NCBI GenBank assembly: GCA_013335405.1
Contig: JAAXVR010000006.1
Span: 34,499 to 98,498, forward strand
Length of the DNA: 64,000 nt
Source of the DNA: Chlorobiaceae bacterium
GTDB lineage: Bacteria > Bacteroidota > Chlorobiia > Chlorobiales > Chlorobiaceae
Direction of reading: 5' to 3'
Shown here: positions 48,919-58,819 of the stretch, one piece after another
How the letters are laid out: the number at the start of each line of letters is the position of its first letter
Position numbering within the stretch: position 1 is the stretch's first letter
Made by a program: the position numbers and the translations under genes
The notes under the pieces: model-generated
What the model was told of the DNA's origin: nothing
The model's input: only the letters and a program-made list of their open reading frames with translations
Databases searched by the model: none

Positions 48919-51900
48919 ATGTCGGGATTTTTCATAGAACGGCCGGTTTTCGCCTGGGTGATATCCATCTGCATCATGCTCGCGGGGTTCATCGCAGTCC
49001 AGACCCTGCCGGTCGAGCAGTATCCCCGCATTGCCGCGCCGACCATCAATATCAGTGCGTCCTATCCGGGGGCTTCCGCCGAAGCGGTCGAAAACAGCGT
49101 GACGCAGGTTATCGAACAGTCGCTGACCGGTATCGACCATCTCCGCTATTTCAGCGCCAACAGCGACTCCAACGGCAATGTGACCATTACGGTTACTTTC
49201 GAGCCTGAAGCCGATCCCGATATCGCCCAGGTCCAGGTGCAGAACAAGTTGCAGTCCGTCATGGCGAACCTGCCACAGCAGGTCCAGCAGCAGGGGGTGA
49301 AAGTAACCAAGGGGGACACTGGTTTTCTGATGGTTGTCGGTGTTTATTCGAATGACGGCAGCGTTGACGAATTCGCCATGAACGATTTCCTCAACTCCAG
49401 AATACTCGATCCCCTGAGCCGGGTTCCCGGGGTGGGGAACATCCAGGTGTTCGGTCAGCCATACTCCATGCGCATCTGGCTCGATCCTCACAAACTGAAC
49501 AGTTACAACCTCTCGACAACCGAAGTCCAGGCGGCGATCACTGCCCAGAACACCGATGTGTCCGCCGGTCAGCTCGGGGGAACTCCTTCCGTTCCCGGAC
49601 AACAGCTGAACGCCACCATTACGGCCCAATCGCGCCTGAAAAGTGTCGGGGATTTTGAAAACATCATGCTGAAGGTCAATGCCGACGGTTCACAGGTCCG
49701 TCTCAGGGATGTCGCGCGTGTAGAGCTCGGAGTGCAGAACTACGACATGACATCACGTTTCAACGGCAAACCTGCTGCCGGTATGGCCATAACGCTGGCA
49801 ACCGGAGCGAATGCTCTGAAAACAGCCGACCTTGTAAAAGCGAAAATGGCTGAGCTGAAGCCTCTGCTTCCGCCCGGCATTCAGGTCGTCTACCCTTTTG
49901 ATACGACCCCTTTTGTGAAAACTTCAATCGAAGGGGTTTTGCATACCCTCCTGGAAGCCATCGTACTCGTGTTCTTCGTGATGTTCCTGTTTCTCCAGAA
50001 TTTCCGTGCGACCCTGGTTCCCACCATTGCGGTGCCGGTAGTGCTGCTGGGAACGTTCGGTATCCTTTCGGCTTTCGGCTTCTCGATCAATACGCTCACC
50101 ATGTTCGCCATGGTGCTTGCCATCGGCCTGCTGGTTGACGACGCCATTGTCGTTGTCGAGAACGTCGAGCGGATCATGGAAGAGGAGCATCTCTCTCCAC
50201 TGGAGGCAACAAGGAAATCCATGCAGCAGATTTCCAGCGCCCTTATCGGCATCGCCCTCGTCCTTTCGGCGGTTTTTGTGCCTATGGCATTCTTCAAGGG
50301 ATCCACCGGGACGATCTACCGCCAGTTCTCGATCACCATCGTTTCGGCGATGGTGCTTTCGGTCCTGGTCGCTCTTATTCTGACCCCGGCTCTGTGTGCA
50401 AGTATCCTCAAGCCCCTGAAGAAAGGGGGGCATCGGTATGGCAGCGGTATCGCCGGGCGCTTTTTCGAGCGCTTCAACGGATTTTTCAACCGAAACCGGC
50501 AAGCGTATGTCAGCGGTGCGGGGAAAATGACCGGAAGGGTCAGACGCTCGATGACTGCTTTCGGTTTGGTTCTACTGCTGCTTGGTCTTCTGTTCATGCG
50601 TATTCCGACATCGTTCCTCCCGGATGAAGACCAGGGATTCCTGTTCGTGCAGCTTTCAACGCCTTCCGGAGCGACGAAGGAGCGGACGCTCGAAAGCGTG
50701 AAAGTCATGGAGAAGTATCTGCTCAACCAGGAAAAAGATGTTGTCGAGAGTGTCTTCAGCGTAACCGGTTTCAGTTTTGCCGGTCAGGGCCAGAACTCGG
50801 CAATGGGGTTCGTGCAGTTGAAAGACTGGAGCGAGCGCAGGAAAAAAGAGCAGCATGTCACTTCGATAGCCGGCCGCACCATGGGAGCCCTTTCAAGTGT
50901 CAAGGACGCCATGATATTCGCGTTTTACCCGCCAGCGGTCATGGAACTCGGCAATGCATCGGGTTTTGATTTCCAGCTTGTCGACCGCAAGGGCAAAGGC
51001 CACGAAGCCCTGATGGCTGCACGTACCCGGCTCCTCGATTCGGCGGCAAAAAATCCCGCCCTGATGGGTGTCCGGCATAACGGACTTGAAGATGTGCCCC
51101 AGTACAGGATCGATATCGACAGCGAAAAGGCGAGCGCTTTCGGTCTTTCCATCGCCGATATCAACACAACGCTGCAGACCGCATGGGGATCGTCGTATGT
51201 CAACGATTTCATCCATGAAGGGCGCATCAAAAAAGTGTTCATGCAGGGCGATGCCCCTTTCCGCATGAACCCTGCAGATGTCGATATCTGGCATGTACGC
51301 AACGCCGAAGGAAGCATGGTTCCGTTCTCGGCATTCTCCAGCGGTCGATGGAGCTACGGGTCGCCAAAGCTGGACAGGTTCAACGGTATATCGTCGGTGA
51401 ATATCCAGGGTGCCCCGGCACCCGGCGTAAGTTCGGGCGATGCCATGGACATACTGGCGAAACTGGCATCAGGGCTTCCCGAAGGTTTCGGTATCGAGTG
51501 GACAGGCCTTTCCTATGAAGAGCGGGCTGCAGGACAGCAGACGATGCTCTTGTATACGCTTTCGCTGCTTTTCGTTTTCCTCTGCCTTGCAGCTCTCTAT
51601 GAAAGCTGGTCCGTGCCGCTGGCCGTCATGCTTGTCGTGCCGCTCGGAGTGCTGGGCACGGTTCTGGCGACATTCCTCGCCGGCCTTTCCAACGATGTCT
51701 ATTTCAAAGTCGGTCTCCTCACCACCGTAGGACTGACCGCCAAAAACGCAATCCTTATCGTGGAGTTCGCCAAATCCCTCCATGAAAAAGGCATGGACCT
51801 GAAAGAGGCGGCCCTGACGGCGGCCGGGCAGCGTCTTCGTCCGATCGTCATGACATCGATGGCATTCATTCTCGGGGTTACACCGCTTGCATTCTCGTCC

Positions 51901-52086
51901 GGTGCCGGTTCGGCAAGCCAGCACGCCATCGGCATCGGCGTGATCGGCGGCATGTTGTCGGGTACGGTCCTTGCCCTCTTCTTTATTCCATTGTTCTACA
52001 TTCTCGTGCAGTCACGCCTGTCCGGAACGCCTTTACAAGCCCCGGCCGCAACCAGTAAAGAGATGGGGGATACCCATGACCGGTAA
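48919..52086 (+). CDS. RND multidrug efflux transporter (AcrB/HAE1 family)
   Basis: 1055 residues, twelve membrane helices. It starts [20 protein letters not shown]. Helix 4 contains [20 protein letters not shown] with the proton-relay Asp pair. Large periplasmic loops carry [19 protein letters not shown] porter-domain motifs, and the C-terminal half repeats the fold ([40 protein letters not shown]). It exports hydrophobic compounds driven by protons. It sits between the fusion protein and the outer-membrane channel, overlapping the latter by 11 bases. Confidence 0.95.
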   Translation: MSGFFIERPVFAWVISICIMLAGFIAVQTLPVEQYPRIAAPTINISASYPGASAEAVENSVTQVIEQSLTGIDHLRYFSANSDSNGNVTITVTFEPEADPDIAQVQVQNKLQSVMANLPQQVQQQGVKVTKGDTGFLMVVGVYSNDGSVDEFAMNDFLNSRILDPLSRVPGVGNIQVFGQPYSMRIWLDPHKLNSYNLSTTEVQAAITAQNTDVSAGQLGGTPSVPGQQLNATITAQSRLKSVGDFENIMLKVNADGSQVRLRDVARVELGVQNYDMTSRFNGKPAAGMAITLATGANALKTADLVKAKMAELKPLLPPGIQVVYPFDTTPFVKTSIEGVLHTLLEAIVLVFFVMFLFLQNFRATLVPTIAVPVVLLGTFGILSAFGFSINTLTMFAMVLAIGLLVDDAIVVVENVERIMEEEHLSPLEATRKSMQQISSALIGIALVLSAVFVPMAFFKGSTGTIYRQFSITIVSAMVLSVLVALILTPALCASILKPLKKGGHRYGSGIAGRFFERFNGFFNRNRQAYVSGAGKMTGRVRRSMTAFGLVLLLLGLLFMRIPTSFLPDEDQGFLFVQLSTPSGATKERTLESVKVMEKYLLNQEKDVVESVFSVTGFSFAGQGQNSAMGFVQLKDWSERRKKEQHVTSIAGRTMGALSSVKDAMIFAFYPPAVMELGNASGFDFQLVDRKGKGHEALMAARTRLLDSAAKNPALMGVRHNGLEDVPQYRIDIDSEKASAFGLSIADINTTLQTAWGSSYVNDFIHEGRIKKVFMQGDAPFRMNPADVDIWHVRNAEGSMVPFSAFSSGRWSYGSPKLDRFNGISSVNIQGAPAPGVSSGDAMDILAKLASGLPEGFGIEWTGLSYEERAAGQQTMLLYTLSLLFVFLCLAALYESWSVPLAVMLVVPLGVLGTVLATFLAGLSNDVYFKVGLLTTVGLTAKNAILIVEFAKSLHEKGMDLKEAALTAAGQRLRPIVMTSMAFILGVTPLAFSSGAGSASQHAIGIGVIGGMLSGTVLALFFIPLFYILVQSRLSGTPLQAPAATSKEMGDTHDR

Positions 52087-53500
52087 ATCGCTTCTTTCCG
52101 TTTTCCTTGTATCACTTGCGCTTGCCTCCTGTTCGATGGCGCCGGACTACGTACGCCCCCCAGCCCCTGTCGCCCAGCAATGGCCGGCAGTTTCGGCGGC
52201 TGGTGTCCAGCCTTCTGCGGAATCCGCCGGACAACTGCCTGCAACGGCTGTCGGTTGGCGGAGCATGTTCAGATCGCCGAAACTGCAATTACTTATCGAA
52301 AGCGCACTGGAGAACAACCGCGACCTGAGGATAGCGACACTCAATATCGAAGCGGCGCGCAATACCTACCGTATTCAGCGCTCCGAGCTTATTCCTTCGA
52401 TCAGTGCATCCGGCAGTTTCACCCGTCAGCGGCTGTCCGAAAGCACCAGCGGCACCGGACAACCTGAAACCTCCTCGGCCTTTTCAGCAGGTCTGGGAGC
52501 AACTGCCTATGAGCTCGATCTCTTCGGTCGGATCCGCAGCGAAAGCTCCGGTGGATTCAACCGTTACCTCGCAACGGAAGAAGGGAGGAGAGCCGCCCAG
52601 ATAACCCTGGTGGCCGAAGTGGCGAATGCCTATCTCGCCTATCTTGCCGATACCGAGCTCCTTCAGCTGACCGAACAAACACTCCGGACCCGACAGGACT
52701 CCAGCGACCTGATCAAGCGCAGCTTCGAGCTCGGAGCCAGGTCAAGACTGGATATGGTCCAGGCTGCCTCCCTGGTTGAAAGCGCACGGGCCAGTCTGGC
52801 CAGATATCAGCGCCAGGCAGGGCTGGACAGGAATGCCCTGACGCTTCTGGTCGGAAAGGAAATCGAACCGGAACTGTTGAAGCCGGAAAGCCTCTCTTCT
52901 GTCAGTGTTATGGAAACGCTGCCAGCAGGAGTTCCGTCCAGTGTTCTGCTCGACCGTCCGGATGTCCGTCAGGCGGAATTTCTTCTGAAAGCGGAAAACG
53001 CCAATATCGGAGCGGCAAGGGCGGCATTTTTCCCGATTATCAGCCTTACCGGTTCGGCAGGATTTGCCAGCAGCTCACTTTCAGGTCTTTTTTCGTCCGG
53101 ACCGAACGGGATATGGAGTTTTATCCCCCAGATAACGCTTCCGATTTTTCAGGGTGAGCGGCTCATGGCAAACCTCAGGCTGGCGAAAACAAAAAGGGAT
53201 ATTGCGGTTGCACAATATGAAAAGGCTGTGCAGACCGCTTTCCGGGAAGTTTCCGATGCTCTCGTGGCCCGCGCCACCTACACTGGACAGCTGAAAGCCC
53301 AGCAGGAGTTGAAAAGGGCGACCGAAACCGCCTGTGCGATTACCAAAGCCCGATACGATCACGGCATCGACAGCTACTTCGTCCTGCTGGATGCACAGCG
53401 ATCGCTGTACGAAGCGCAGCAGAATGAAATCCTGGTCCGTCAGGAGAACCTTGTGAATTTGATCGACCTCTACAAGGTTCTTGGAGGAGGGTGGCAATGA
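52076..53500 (+). CDS. Outer-membrane efflux lipoprotein (OprM/NodT family)
   Basis: 474 residues. The lipobox LASC gives Cys19 ([20 protein letters not shown]), followed by [19 protein letters not shown], typical of NodT-type channels. Two TolC-like repeats are seen: [20 protein letters not shown] and onward, and [35 protein letters not shown] in the second. A GGGGGA ribosome site precedes the ATG at 52076, which lies inside the transporter gene end. It completes the tripartite pump. Confidence 0.93.
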   Translation: MTGKSLLSVFLVSLALASCSMAPDYVRPPAPVAQQWPAVSAAGVQPSAESAGQLPATAVGWRSMFRSPKLQLLIESALENNRDLRIATLNIEAARNTYRIQRSELIPSISASGSFTRQRLSESTSGTGQPETSSAFSAGLGATAYELDLFGRIRSESSGGFNRYLATEEGRRAAQITLVAEVANAYLAYLADTELLQLTEQTLRTRQDSSDLIKRSFELGARSRLDMVQAASLVESARASLARYQRQAGLDRNALTLLVGKEIEPELLKPESLSSVSVMETLPAGVPSSVLLDRPDVRQAEFLLKAENANIGAARAAFFPIISLTGSAGFASSSLSGLFSSGPNGIWSFIPQITLPIFQGERLMANLRLAKTKRDIAVAQYEKAVQTAFREVSDALVARATYTGQLKAQQELKRATETACAITKARYDHGIDSYFVLLDAQRSLYEAQQNEILVRQENLVNLIDLYKVLGGGWQ

Positions 53501-53512
53501 CTGAGGGGTATT

Positions 53513-54034
53513 CTATTCCTCCCGGCCGGGGGAAGTAACCACTGGGGACGAAGCATCGGTGATGATTGTGCGATGAAGCGGGATACGTACTTCGGGTCTC
53601 ATGTCGTGAGGATAGAACCCTGCTTCGAAGAGCTCGTGATTGATGGTAATCGAATCATCGGCCACGGTCACCCGATAGGCGACGACGAGCAGTGATCCGT
53701 ACATCTCGACTTCCCTGTGATAGACCCCGATGAGACCGTCGATTTCTCCCTGCAGGGATGTCTCTTCAAGCAGTTCGCGCAGGCACCCTTCATGCGGCTC
53801 CTCTCCCGCCTCCAGGAATCCTCCCGGCAGTGCCCATTCGTTCAGTGCAGGCTCCTGACCTCGTCTCACCAGAAGCAGTTCACCGCTGCGGTTAAGCGTA
53901 TAGGCAACGGCTACCGGCAGGGGATTGACGTAATGGATCCATGCGCACGACGTGCAGAACATCCGGTCGCGGCCGTCGATAAATCCTTTTTCAAGAGATT
54001 TTCCGCATACAGGACAATAAAGGTATGGTTTCAT
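53513..54034 (-). CDS. Nudix hydrolase with N-terminal zinc ribbon
   Basis: 173 residues. A zinc ribbon (YCPVCGKSLEKGF, then RMFCTSCAWIHY: two CxxC pairs) precedes a Nudix domain. The Nudix box is GGFLEAGEEPHEGCLRELLE ETSLQG, matching Gx5Ex7REUxEExGU. Such proteins hydrolyse nucleoside-diphosphate derivatives such as ADP-ribose or NADH; substrate not predictable. It is convergent with the efflux operon and divergent from bcp. Confidence 0.9.
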   Translation of the reverse strand: MKPYLYCPVCGKSLEKGFIDGRDRMFCTSCAWIHYVNPLPVAVAYTLNRSGELLLVRRGQEPALNEWALPGGFLEAGEEPHEGCLRELLEETSLQGEIDGLIGVYHREVEMYGSLLVVAYRVTVADDSITINHELFEAGFYPHDMRPEVRIPLHRTIITDASSPVVTSPGREE

Positions 54035-54110
54035 GCGGTAAAAGAAACTTTTAATAAAAACGTCACATTTAGAAGGGTGAACATTTCAATAACCGGAATT
54101 AGTTTCATTC

Positions 54111-54587
54111 ATGTCACCGAAATTACTCGAACCGGGTGCCCCTGCACCATCATTCTCGGCAATAGACCAGGACGGCAAGATCGTCACTCTCGAAGAATAC
54201 CGCGGACGGAAGGTTATCATTTATTTCTATCCAAAAGACGATACGCCGGGGTGTACTGCGGAAGCTTGTGCTTTTCGCGATAATTTGCCTAAATTTAAAA
54301 AATTAGGGGTTGATGTCCTTGGTGTGAGCGTGGACAGCGAAGGAAAACACCGGAAGTTTGCAGACAAGTTTCAATTGCCGTTCCGGCTCGTGGCCGATAC
54401 GGAAAAAAGCATTGTCGAAGCATACGGAGTGTGGGGACCAAAAAAGTTCATGGGACGTGAGTATATGGGCACCAGCCGTGTTTCCTACCTTGTGGATGAA
54501 CAGGGGGGGATTGAAAAGGTCTGGCCTAAAGTCAAGCCGACCGAACATGTGGAGGAGGTGCTCGATTATCTTCAGAAAAAAACCTGA
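54111..54587 (+). CDS. bcp: Thiol peroxidase Bcp (peroxiredoxin Q)
   Basis: 158 residues with a thioredoxin fold. The peroxidatic Cys48 lies in KDDTPGCTAEACAFRD, with Cys53 as the usual resolving Cys five residues on. It reduces hydrogen and organic peroxides using thioredoxin, useful to an obligate anaerobe exposed to oxygen. The YqgE-type gene follows after 8 bases. Confidence 0.95.
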   Translation: MSPKLLEPGAPAPSFSAIDQDGKIVTLEEYRGRKVIIYFYPKDDTPGCTAEACAFRDNLPKFKKLGVDVLGVSVDSEGKHRKFADKFQLPFRLVADTEKSIVEAYGVWGPKKFMGREYMGTSRVSYLVDEQGGIEKVWPKVKPTEHVEEVLDYLQKKT

Positions 54588-54595
54588 AATATCGA

Positions 54596-55159
54596 ATGGT
54601 AAATGAATTTGAAAAACTCAAAGCAGGCAGACTGCTTATAGCCTCCGCAAATCTTCTCGAATCGAATTTCAAGCGGACCGTTCTGCTCATGTGCGAGCAC
54701 AACGAGCAGGGTTCGCTTGGATTTATCCTGAACAGGCCTATGGAAGTGAAGGTCTGCGAGGCAATCACGGGTTTCGAGGAAATAGAAGAAGTACTGCACA
54801 TGGGCGGCCCCGTACAGGTCGATACGGTGCATTTTCTCCATATCAGGGGGGATGTCATAGACGGTTCGATCGAGGTGCTCCCCGGGCTCTACTGGGGCGG
54901 CGACAAGGACCAGCTCAGTTTCCTTATCAATACCGGGGTCATACAGCCGTCCGACATCCGCTTTTTTCTCGGCTATGCCGGATGGACCGCCGGTCAGCTC
55001 GAAACCGAGTTCGAGGAAGGGGCATGGTATACGGCCGAGGCGGCGCAAAAACTGGTATTCAGCGATGAGTATGAGAGGATGTGGAGCCGGACGGTACGCT
55101 CGAAAGGGGGCGAGTACCAGCTTATCGCCAATTCGCCGGAGCTGCCCGGTCTGAACTGA
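54596..55159 (+). CDS. YqgE/AlgH family protein
   Basis: 187 residues of the UPF0301 family: LKAGRLLIASANLLESNFKR, HNEQGSLGFILNRPMEVKV, VLHMGGPVQVDTVHFLH, LYWGGDKDQLS and RFFLGYAGWTAGQLETEF. The biochemical role is unknown. It is co-directional with bcp, 8 bases downstream, and followed by a terminator. Confidence 0.92.
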   Translation: MVNEFEKLKAGRLLIASANLLESNFKRTVLLMCEHNEQGSLGFILNRPMEVKVCEAITGFEEIEEVLHMGGPVQVDTVHFLHIRGDVIDGSIEVLPGLYWGGDKDQLSFLINTGVIQPSDIRFFLGYAGWTAGQLETEFEEGAWYTAEAAQKLVFSDEYERMWSRTVRSKGGEYQLIANSPELPGLN

Positions 55160-55176
55160 ACGCAGCGCACGAAAAC

Positions 55177-55216
55177 GCCCCGCAGGGAATTTATTCTGCG
55201 GGGCAGTTGTTGTATT
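55177..55216 (+). terminator. Terminator after the YqgE gene
   Basis: GCCCCGCAG (55177-55185) pairs perfectly with CTGCGGGGC (55196-55204), followed by AGTTGTTGT. The T run is interrupted, but the 9-bp stem is strong. Confidence 0.75.
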
Positions 55217-55272
55217 GGTTGAAAAATCATATATACCTCTGCTTTCGAGAGGAATTGTTCTTTGTAACATAT

Positions 55273-55671
55273 GGGGATGACAGGCTTTCGACAGGGCAGG
55301 TGTGATATAAGGTTGCACTCCGAGTTTCAGCATGGATGGACTCGTTAAAGAAGTCTATGTACCTATTAGATGCAGACGATTATTCGTATGCAATGGCTGC
55401 CTGATTAGTATAAACTAACTCACCAGCCATCGTCCGGCCGGGGGATGCGCTTACTCTGAATCCGGCGGATGGCATAACCCGCGCTTGAGCTTCGGTTCGC
55501 GCAAGTAGGCTCCTTCTTCTTGATCCCTGGAAAGGGGAAGGGTAAACACAGGGATAGTGGAACGGCCTTTACAGGCGTAGCTCCGTTCCATGAAACAACG
55601 AACACCTGAGATGAGTGTGGTAGCCTTGTAGAGCAGTGTTCTGGACGCGGGTTCGACTCCCGCCATCTCCA
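55273..55671 (+). ncRNA. ssrA: Transfer-messenger RNA (tmRNA)
   Basis: The 5' end GGGGATGACAGGCTTTCGAC is the tmRNA signature. GGGGATG pairs with CATCTCC at the 3' end to form the acceptor stem, and the T arm GCGGGTTCGACTCCCGC follows the tRNA pattern. The terminal CCA is not encoded (discriminator A at 55671). An internal tag frame lies at 55372-55404. A possible -10 TAACAT (55264-55269) precedes it. The single-piece form is 399 bases. It frees stalled ribosomes and tags their products for degradation. Confidence 0.95.
55372..55404 (+). other. tmRNA proteolysis tag reading frame
   Basis: Codons GCA GAC GAT TAT TCG TAT GCA ATG GCT GCC TGA give ADDYSYAMAA, the tag known from Chlorobium. The Ala-Ala end is the ClpXP-type degron. 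This is one of the clearest lineage markers in the window. Confidence 0.93.
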
Positions 55672-55706
55672 CTTTTGACCTGTCCGGATAAAACCGGTGA
55701 AGTCTG

Positions 55707-55734
55707 AAAACCCCTGAGAAATCAGGGGTTTTTG
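55707..55734 (+). terminator. Terminator of ssrA
   Basis: AACCCCTGA (55709-55717) pairs with TCAGGGGTT (55722-55730) around GAAA, with a T run to 55733. It lies 36 bases after the mature tmRNA end. Confidence 0.9.
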
Positions 55735-56317
55735 GGTTATATCCCTTCCTCTGCAGTTCTGTCCGGAACTGATCGATAAGTGCTGGATTCATGAGTGTCC
55801 GGAAACAGTTGCGGAAATCCTTTCAACGTTCCAGAAACGATACCCGTACACTCAGTCAGAGTGAGATAAGGGTTTTCAGCGTATCAGGCTCGATCGCCAC
55901 AATGATCGGATTGCGAAACAGGTGGGGATTTAAAAAAAGGGACCATTTCAGTGTTCGAAACAGCCAGCACGAGAAGCCCGGACTCAATATCCACCAACCG
56001 GTCAAGACATACCTGATTGTGCAGGAGGGTTTCGTGACAGGGTTTCTATCCGTACTCATGACCGCCTGCTCGTATCGATTGTCATATTTCTGTCTATTTA
56101 CCATCCGAATTACGTATATTACCCGTAGTGCTATCCTGAGCAGTTTCTGTTAACCCTCAACATCTCGGATATGCAAGCTCTCACGCCCCGGTGCACTATT
56201 TTCCCCCTGTTTCTGCAGACCGGTGTGATCATCTCTGTAAGCAGCGTTTCAGCGCGTCAGGTTCCTTGTGGGGTGCTCATGTCGGGAGCACAACAACAAT
56301 ACTCTTGAGGATCAACA
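55735..56317. other. Gene-poor stretch after ssrA
   Basis: About 580 bases with only short frames on both strands that I do not recognise. Codon use looks non-coding (many Ser/Arg/Cys in every frame). No copy of the tmRNA 3' end was found further right, so no intact integrated element is bounded here. It could be decayed accessory DNA. Confidence 0.4.
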
Positions 56318-56581
56318 ATGACTGCAAGCGATGAATGGGAAGAGATGCATCTGACCCTTGACGGATGGGTCAATGGAAGTCTGCAATATGATTCGACGGG
56401 TTGTATACGCGTCGAATGGCCGAGCGATCGGGTTCTTTCTGTTAAAAAGAGTGTTTGCCATGTTACAAAGGGGGATGCATCTTCTGATGCTGTCACTCAG
56501 GAGATATTCTTTTGCCATGATGATAAAGATCTTGTGATCAATGTCCTTATCAGACACGGCAGTCCCCGGTTTTCAGTGTGA
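56318..56581 (+). CDS. Small hypothetical protein, unrecognised
   Basis: 87 residues starting MTASDEWEEMHLTLDGWVNG. It is acidic at the N terminus with a beta-rich middle (CIRVEWPSDRVLSVKKSVCH, EIFFCHDDKDLVINVLIRHG), and has no signal or membrane helix. A GAGGATC sequence upstream could act as ribosome site. Amino-acid composition is protein-like, unlike the surrounding frames. It is isolated in the gene-poor post-ssrA region. Confidence 0.45.
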   Translation: MTASDEWEEMHLTLDGWVNGSLQYDSTGCIRVEWPSDRVLSVKKSVCHVTKGDASSDAVTQEIFFCHDDKDLVINVLIRHGSPRFSV

Positions 56582-57069
56582 ACCCTCCAAGCAGACCAAT
56601 ACCCGGAAGTATCATGGATCCGGTTGCGCCCCGGAGGTACTTCTCCTTCAATTGACCACCCGGTATTTTCCTGTTCCATGGCTCGACCCACCAACAGCAT
56701 ATTCCACCCATCCATACCGGCCTCTCGTTTTACTTTCCCTTTCCCCGTTACTCATGACATCGCAAGTTTTTTTCCGGCAGGTCACCGGGAGCGCAGGCAA
56801 CGTATCTGTTTTCGCAATGCAGGTGGAGTTCGCAGGCTTGCATGCGGTTGCTGAAATGTATAGAGATAAAGGATTCAAGACCCGGACTTTGTCAGAAAGG
56901 TATTTCGGCCAGAGGTTTATTTTTTCAGGCGTCTCATAAGCAATAATCGAAGAAATGCCGGATGAGTCTGGCAGGAGGAGGGCATGGAGTTGTTCAGTCA
57001 GACGCTTTTTTTTCTCCTTTGAACGCATCACTCTGGGTTCGAGGTATGCATAGGTAACGCCGGCGAACG
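56582..57069. other. Unassigned stretch with a possible gene fragment
   Basis: The plus frame ending at 56939 has a protein-like tail (VFAMQVEFAGLHAVAEMYRD then KGFKTRTLSERYFGQRFIF), possibly starting at an ATG near 56755. The opposite strand is also open (57031-56648). Neither is recognised. At most one is real; a degraded gene is the simplest reading. Confidence 0.3.
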
Positions 57070-57297
57070 TCAGCCAGGAGGATAGCCGTATAAGCTCGCT
57101 TTGCTCGATGTGATCGAGGCCCGAGCATTGACCGAATTGGCGTAAGTGCTTCTCACGTAGAATTTTACGCCGACAGCGCCGCTTTCGGCTGTCGTTACGG
57201 GCGAGGTGCTGATGATGAGCTCGCCGGCAAACACCGGGAAGGAGAAGCAGAGCGCAGCCGCGAGAGAAGCAAAACAGATGGGCAGCTTGTTTTTCAT
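57070..57297 (-). CDS. Small secreted protein, unrecognised
   Basis: 75 residues with a clear signal peptide (MKNKLPICFASLAAALCFSF PVFAG, probable cleavage after VFA). A mature part of about 51 residues is rich in Ser, Thr and Ala (ELIISTSPVTTAESGAVGVK, TYANSVNARASITSSKASLY). An AAGGA ribosome site lies 7 bases before the ATG at 57297. The mature part has no Cys, so a free periplasmic or surface beta-strand peptide is likely. Function unknown. Confidence 0.6.
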   Translation of the reverse strand: MKNKLPICFASLAAALCFSFPVFAGELIISTSPVTTAESGAVGVKFYVRSTYANSVNARASITSSKASLYGYPPG

Positions 57298-57781
57298 GCT
57301 GTGTCCTTCACCAGTTTTTTTAGAGACGGTTGTCCGCAGGGTGCCGATAAGGTTGTATATCATTATTTCAATATCAGTTATTTACGGCTTTCCTGCAATG
57401 GCGAGCTTGGACCCCGACGGATGATACCGTCAGGGAGACCTTCGAGACGGAGTGGACAATAGTGATACAAAGATGTTGTCGGGACGCGGAATACTTTCCA
57501 TGAACAGATAAGATGTAAAGCGTTCATGCATTTGCTTCATTCTGCTGCTCGGGACAAGGACATGACCGGCGAAGGATATATCAGGGTTCGAAGCACATAT
57601 CCTGAATTGATGCCCGGCAGCAATATCGGGCAAGCAAGTTTCCACCCTGGTTTTTTTTATAGACAAGACTTTGTCTGACTGGTTTTATGAAAAGCTTCGG
57701 ATTCCCGAAGCTTTTATTATTTTACTTTATAAATTGGGCTTTTTGTTGATTTTATGATAAGTGTGACAAATAACTGGATAT
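57298..57781. other. Non-coding stretch with two adjacent hairpins
   Basis: No convincing gene. AGACAA-GACT-TTGTCT (57661-57676) is followed by a strong terminator-like hairpin, AAAAGCTTCGG (57690-57700)/CCGAAGCTTTT (57705-57715), with T-rich flank. From 57720 the DNA is markedly AT-rich and probably holds the promoter of the GH19-like gene. Confidence 0.5.
57690..57715. terminator. Symmetric terminator-like hairpin
   Basis: An 11-bp perfect stem with a 4-base ATTC loop, with A-rich and T-rich ends that would work in both directions. No strong gene ends directly at it. Confidence 0.6.
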
Positions 57782-58339
57782 ATGACGATCAATAAAGAAA
57801 GAGTTCTTTCAATAGTGCGGTTTTCCATAGCGGGAACGGCATTGAACCAGAATCAGAAAGATGGTTTTTCGTATTTTCTTTCGAAAATCGAGCAGACGGA
57901 AATAGATAAGAGATGGATAGCCTATATCCTTGCAACGGTATGGCATGAAACATTGCATACGATGCACCCTGTGTCTGAAAAAGGAAACTACAAGCATTTC
58001 AGAAACTACGAATATCTCAACGGGAATATATTTCTTGGTGACGGATTTCGATATCGAGGCCGCGGTTATGTCCCGCTTGCCTGGAGAGACAACTATGAAA
58101 AATTCGGAAGGTTTCTCGGTCTCGAGCTTGTAGGAAATCCGGATTGTGTTTTAAACCCGGAAATTGCCTGGAGAATATTGTTCACCGGAATGACCGAAGG
58201 TCTGTTCACAGGAGAAAAACTTTTGAAATACTTCAATGAGGTAAATACAGACTGGATTGAAGCCAGAAAAATTATCCATGATTCAGATGATGCAGAGCAG
58301 ATCGCTGAGCAGGCTAAAAAGTTTTTTGAGGCACTTTGA
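57782..58339 (+). CDS. GH19-like lysozyme/chitinase-fold protein (phage-endolysin type)
   Basis: 185 residues. ILATVWHETLHTMHPVSEKG carries the putative catalytic Glu56. GDGFRYRGRGYVPLAWRDNY EKFGRFLGL and NPDCVLNPEIAWRILFTGMT EGLFTG match the GH19 endolysin pattern (GRGxxQLTxxxNY, NPD, GM..G.FTG). No signal peptide is seen, as in holin-dependent phage lysozymes. It is AT-richer than its neighbours and isolated, suggesting transfer or a prophage relic. Confidence 0.75.
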   Translation: MTINKERVLSIVRFSIAGTALNQNQKDGFSYFLSKIEQTEIDKRWIAYILATVWHETLHTMHPVSEKGNYKHFRNYEYLNGNIFLGDGFRYRGRGYVPLAWRDNYEKFGRFLGLELVGNPDCVLNPEIAWRILFTGMTEGLFTGEKLLKYFNEVNTDWIEARKIIHDSDDAEQIAEQAKKFFEAL

Positions 58340-58398
58340 GAAATAATTTGTTTTTCGATTGAAATAAGAGTATAAAGAAGTTCTGGCTAATTGTTAGC

Positions 58399-58414
58399 CT
58401 TGAGAGCTCTCAAG
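58399..58414. repeat. 16-base perfect palindrome in the leader of the RRM gene
   Basis: CTTGAGAGCTCTCAAG reads the same on both strands. It lies 69 bases before the RRM-protein ATG in an AT-rich leader, so it could be an operator or an RNA hairpin of the 5' untranslated region. Confidence 0.5.
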
Positions 58415-58482
58415 TGATTTGTGCTTTTGGTTATTTGACTGTCTTTCTTTTTTGATCAAAGCACAATCATTTATGTGACTAT

Positions 58483-58770
58483 ATGAATATCTACATAGGC
58501 AATCTTGATTACAACGCAACTGATTCCGACCTTCAGAGAATGTTTGAAGCGTTTGGAGAAGTATCAAGTGCGAACGTCATTATCGACAAGTCAAGCGGCC
58601 GTTCCAAAGGCTTCGGATTTGTTGAGATGCCGGCAAAAGCCGAAGCGGAAGAAGCGATCACCTCGCTGAACGATTCCGATATGAACGGAAGAAACATTAC
58701 CGTTAACGAGGCCAGGCCGAGGGAAACCAATAACTCTACCTCCCGCAACTCATTCCGGTCAAGGTATTGA
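58483..58770 (+). CDS. RRM-type RNA-binding protein
   Basis: 95 residues with one RNA-recognition motif. RNP2 is IYIGNL (residues 3-8) and RNP1 is KGFGFVEM (42-49), followed by a short Ser/Asn/Arg tail (RETNNSTSRNSFRSRY). Bacterial single-RRM proteins of this kind (Rbp) are often cold-induced RNA chaperones. The roughly 140-base AT-rich leader and own terminator indicate a monocistronic unit. Confidence 0.93.
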   Translation: MNIYIGNLDYNATDSDLQRMFEAFGEVSSANVIIDKSSGRSKGFGFVEMPAKAEAEEAITSLNDSDMNGRNITVNEARPRETNNSTSRNSFRSRY

Positions 58771-58790
58771 ACCTGACCCGGTGCAGGAAC

Positions 58791-58819
58791 GAAGCCGCTA
58801 CACAATAGCGGCTTTTTTT
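58791..58819 (+). terminator. Terminator of the RRM gene
   Basis: AGCCGCTA (58793-58800) pairs with TAGCGGCT (58806-58813) around CACAA, followed by a T run. Confidence 0.9.

Noticed and set aside
55451..55792. A minus-strand frame containing MAGVEPASRTLLYKATT
   Set aside because: It crosses the 3' end of the tmRNA in antisense. This phrase is a frequent false protein call over tRNA-like sequences.
57430..57666. A 78-codon minus-strand frame
   Set aside because: It starts at a TTG without a ribosome site and has non-protein-like composition.
55273..58340. Prophage or integrative element bounded by ssrA direct repeats
   Set aside because: No second copy of the ssrA 3' end and no integrase is visible; only a decayed remnant can be argued.
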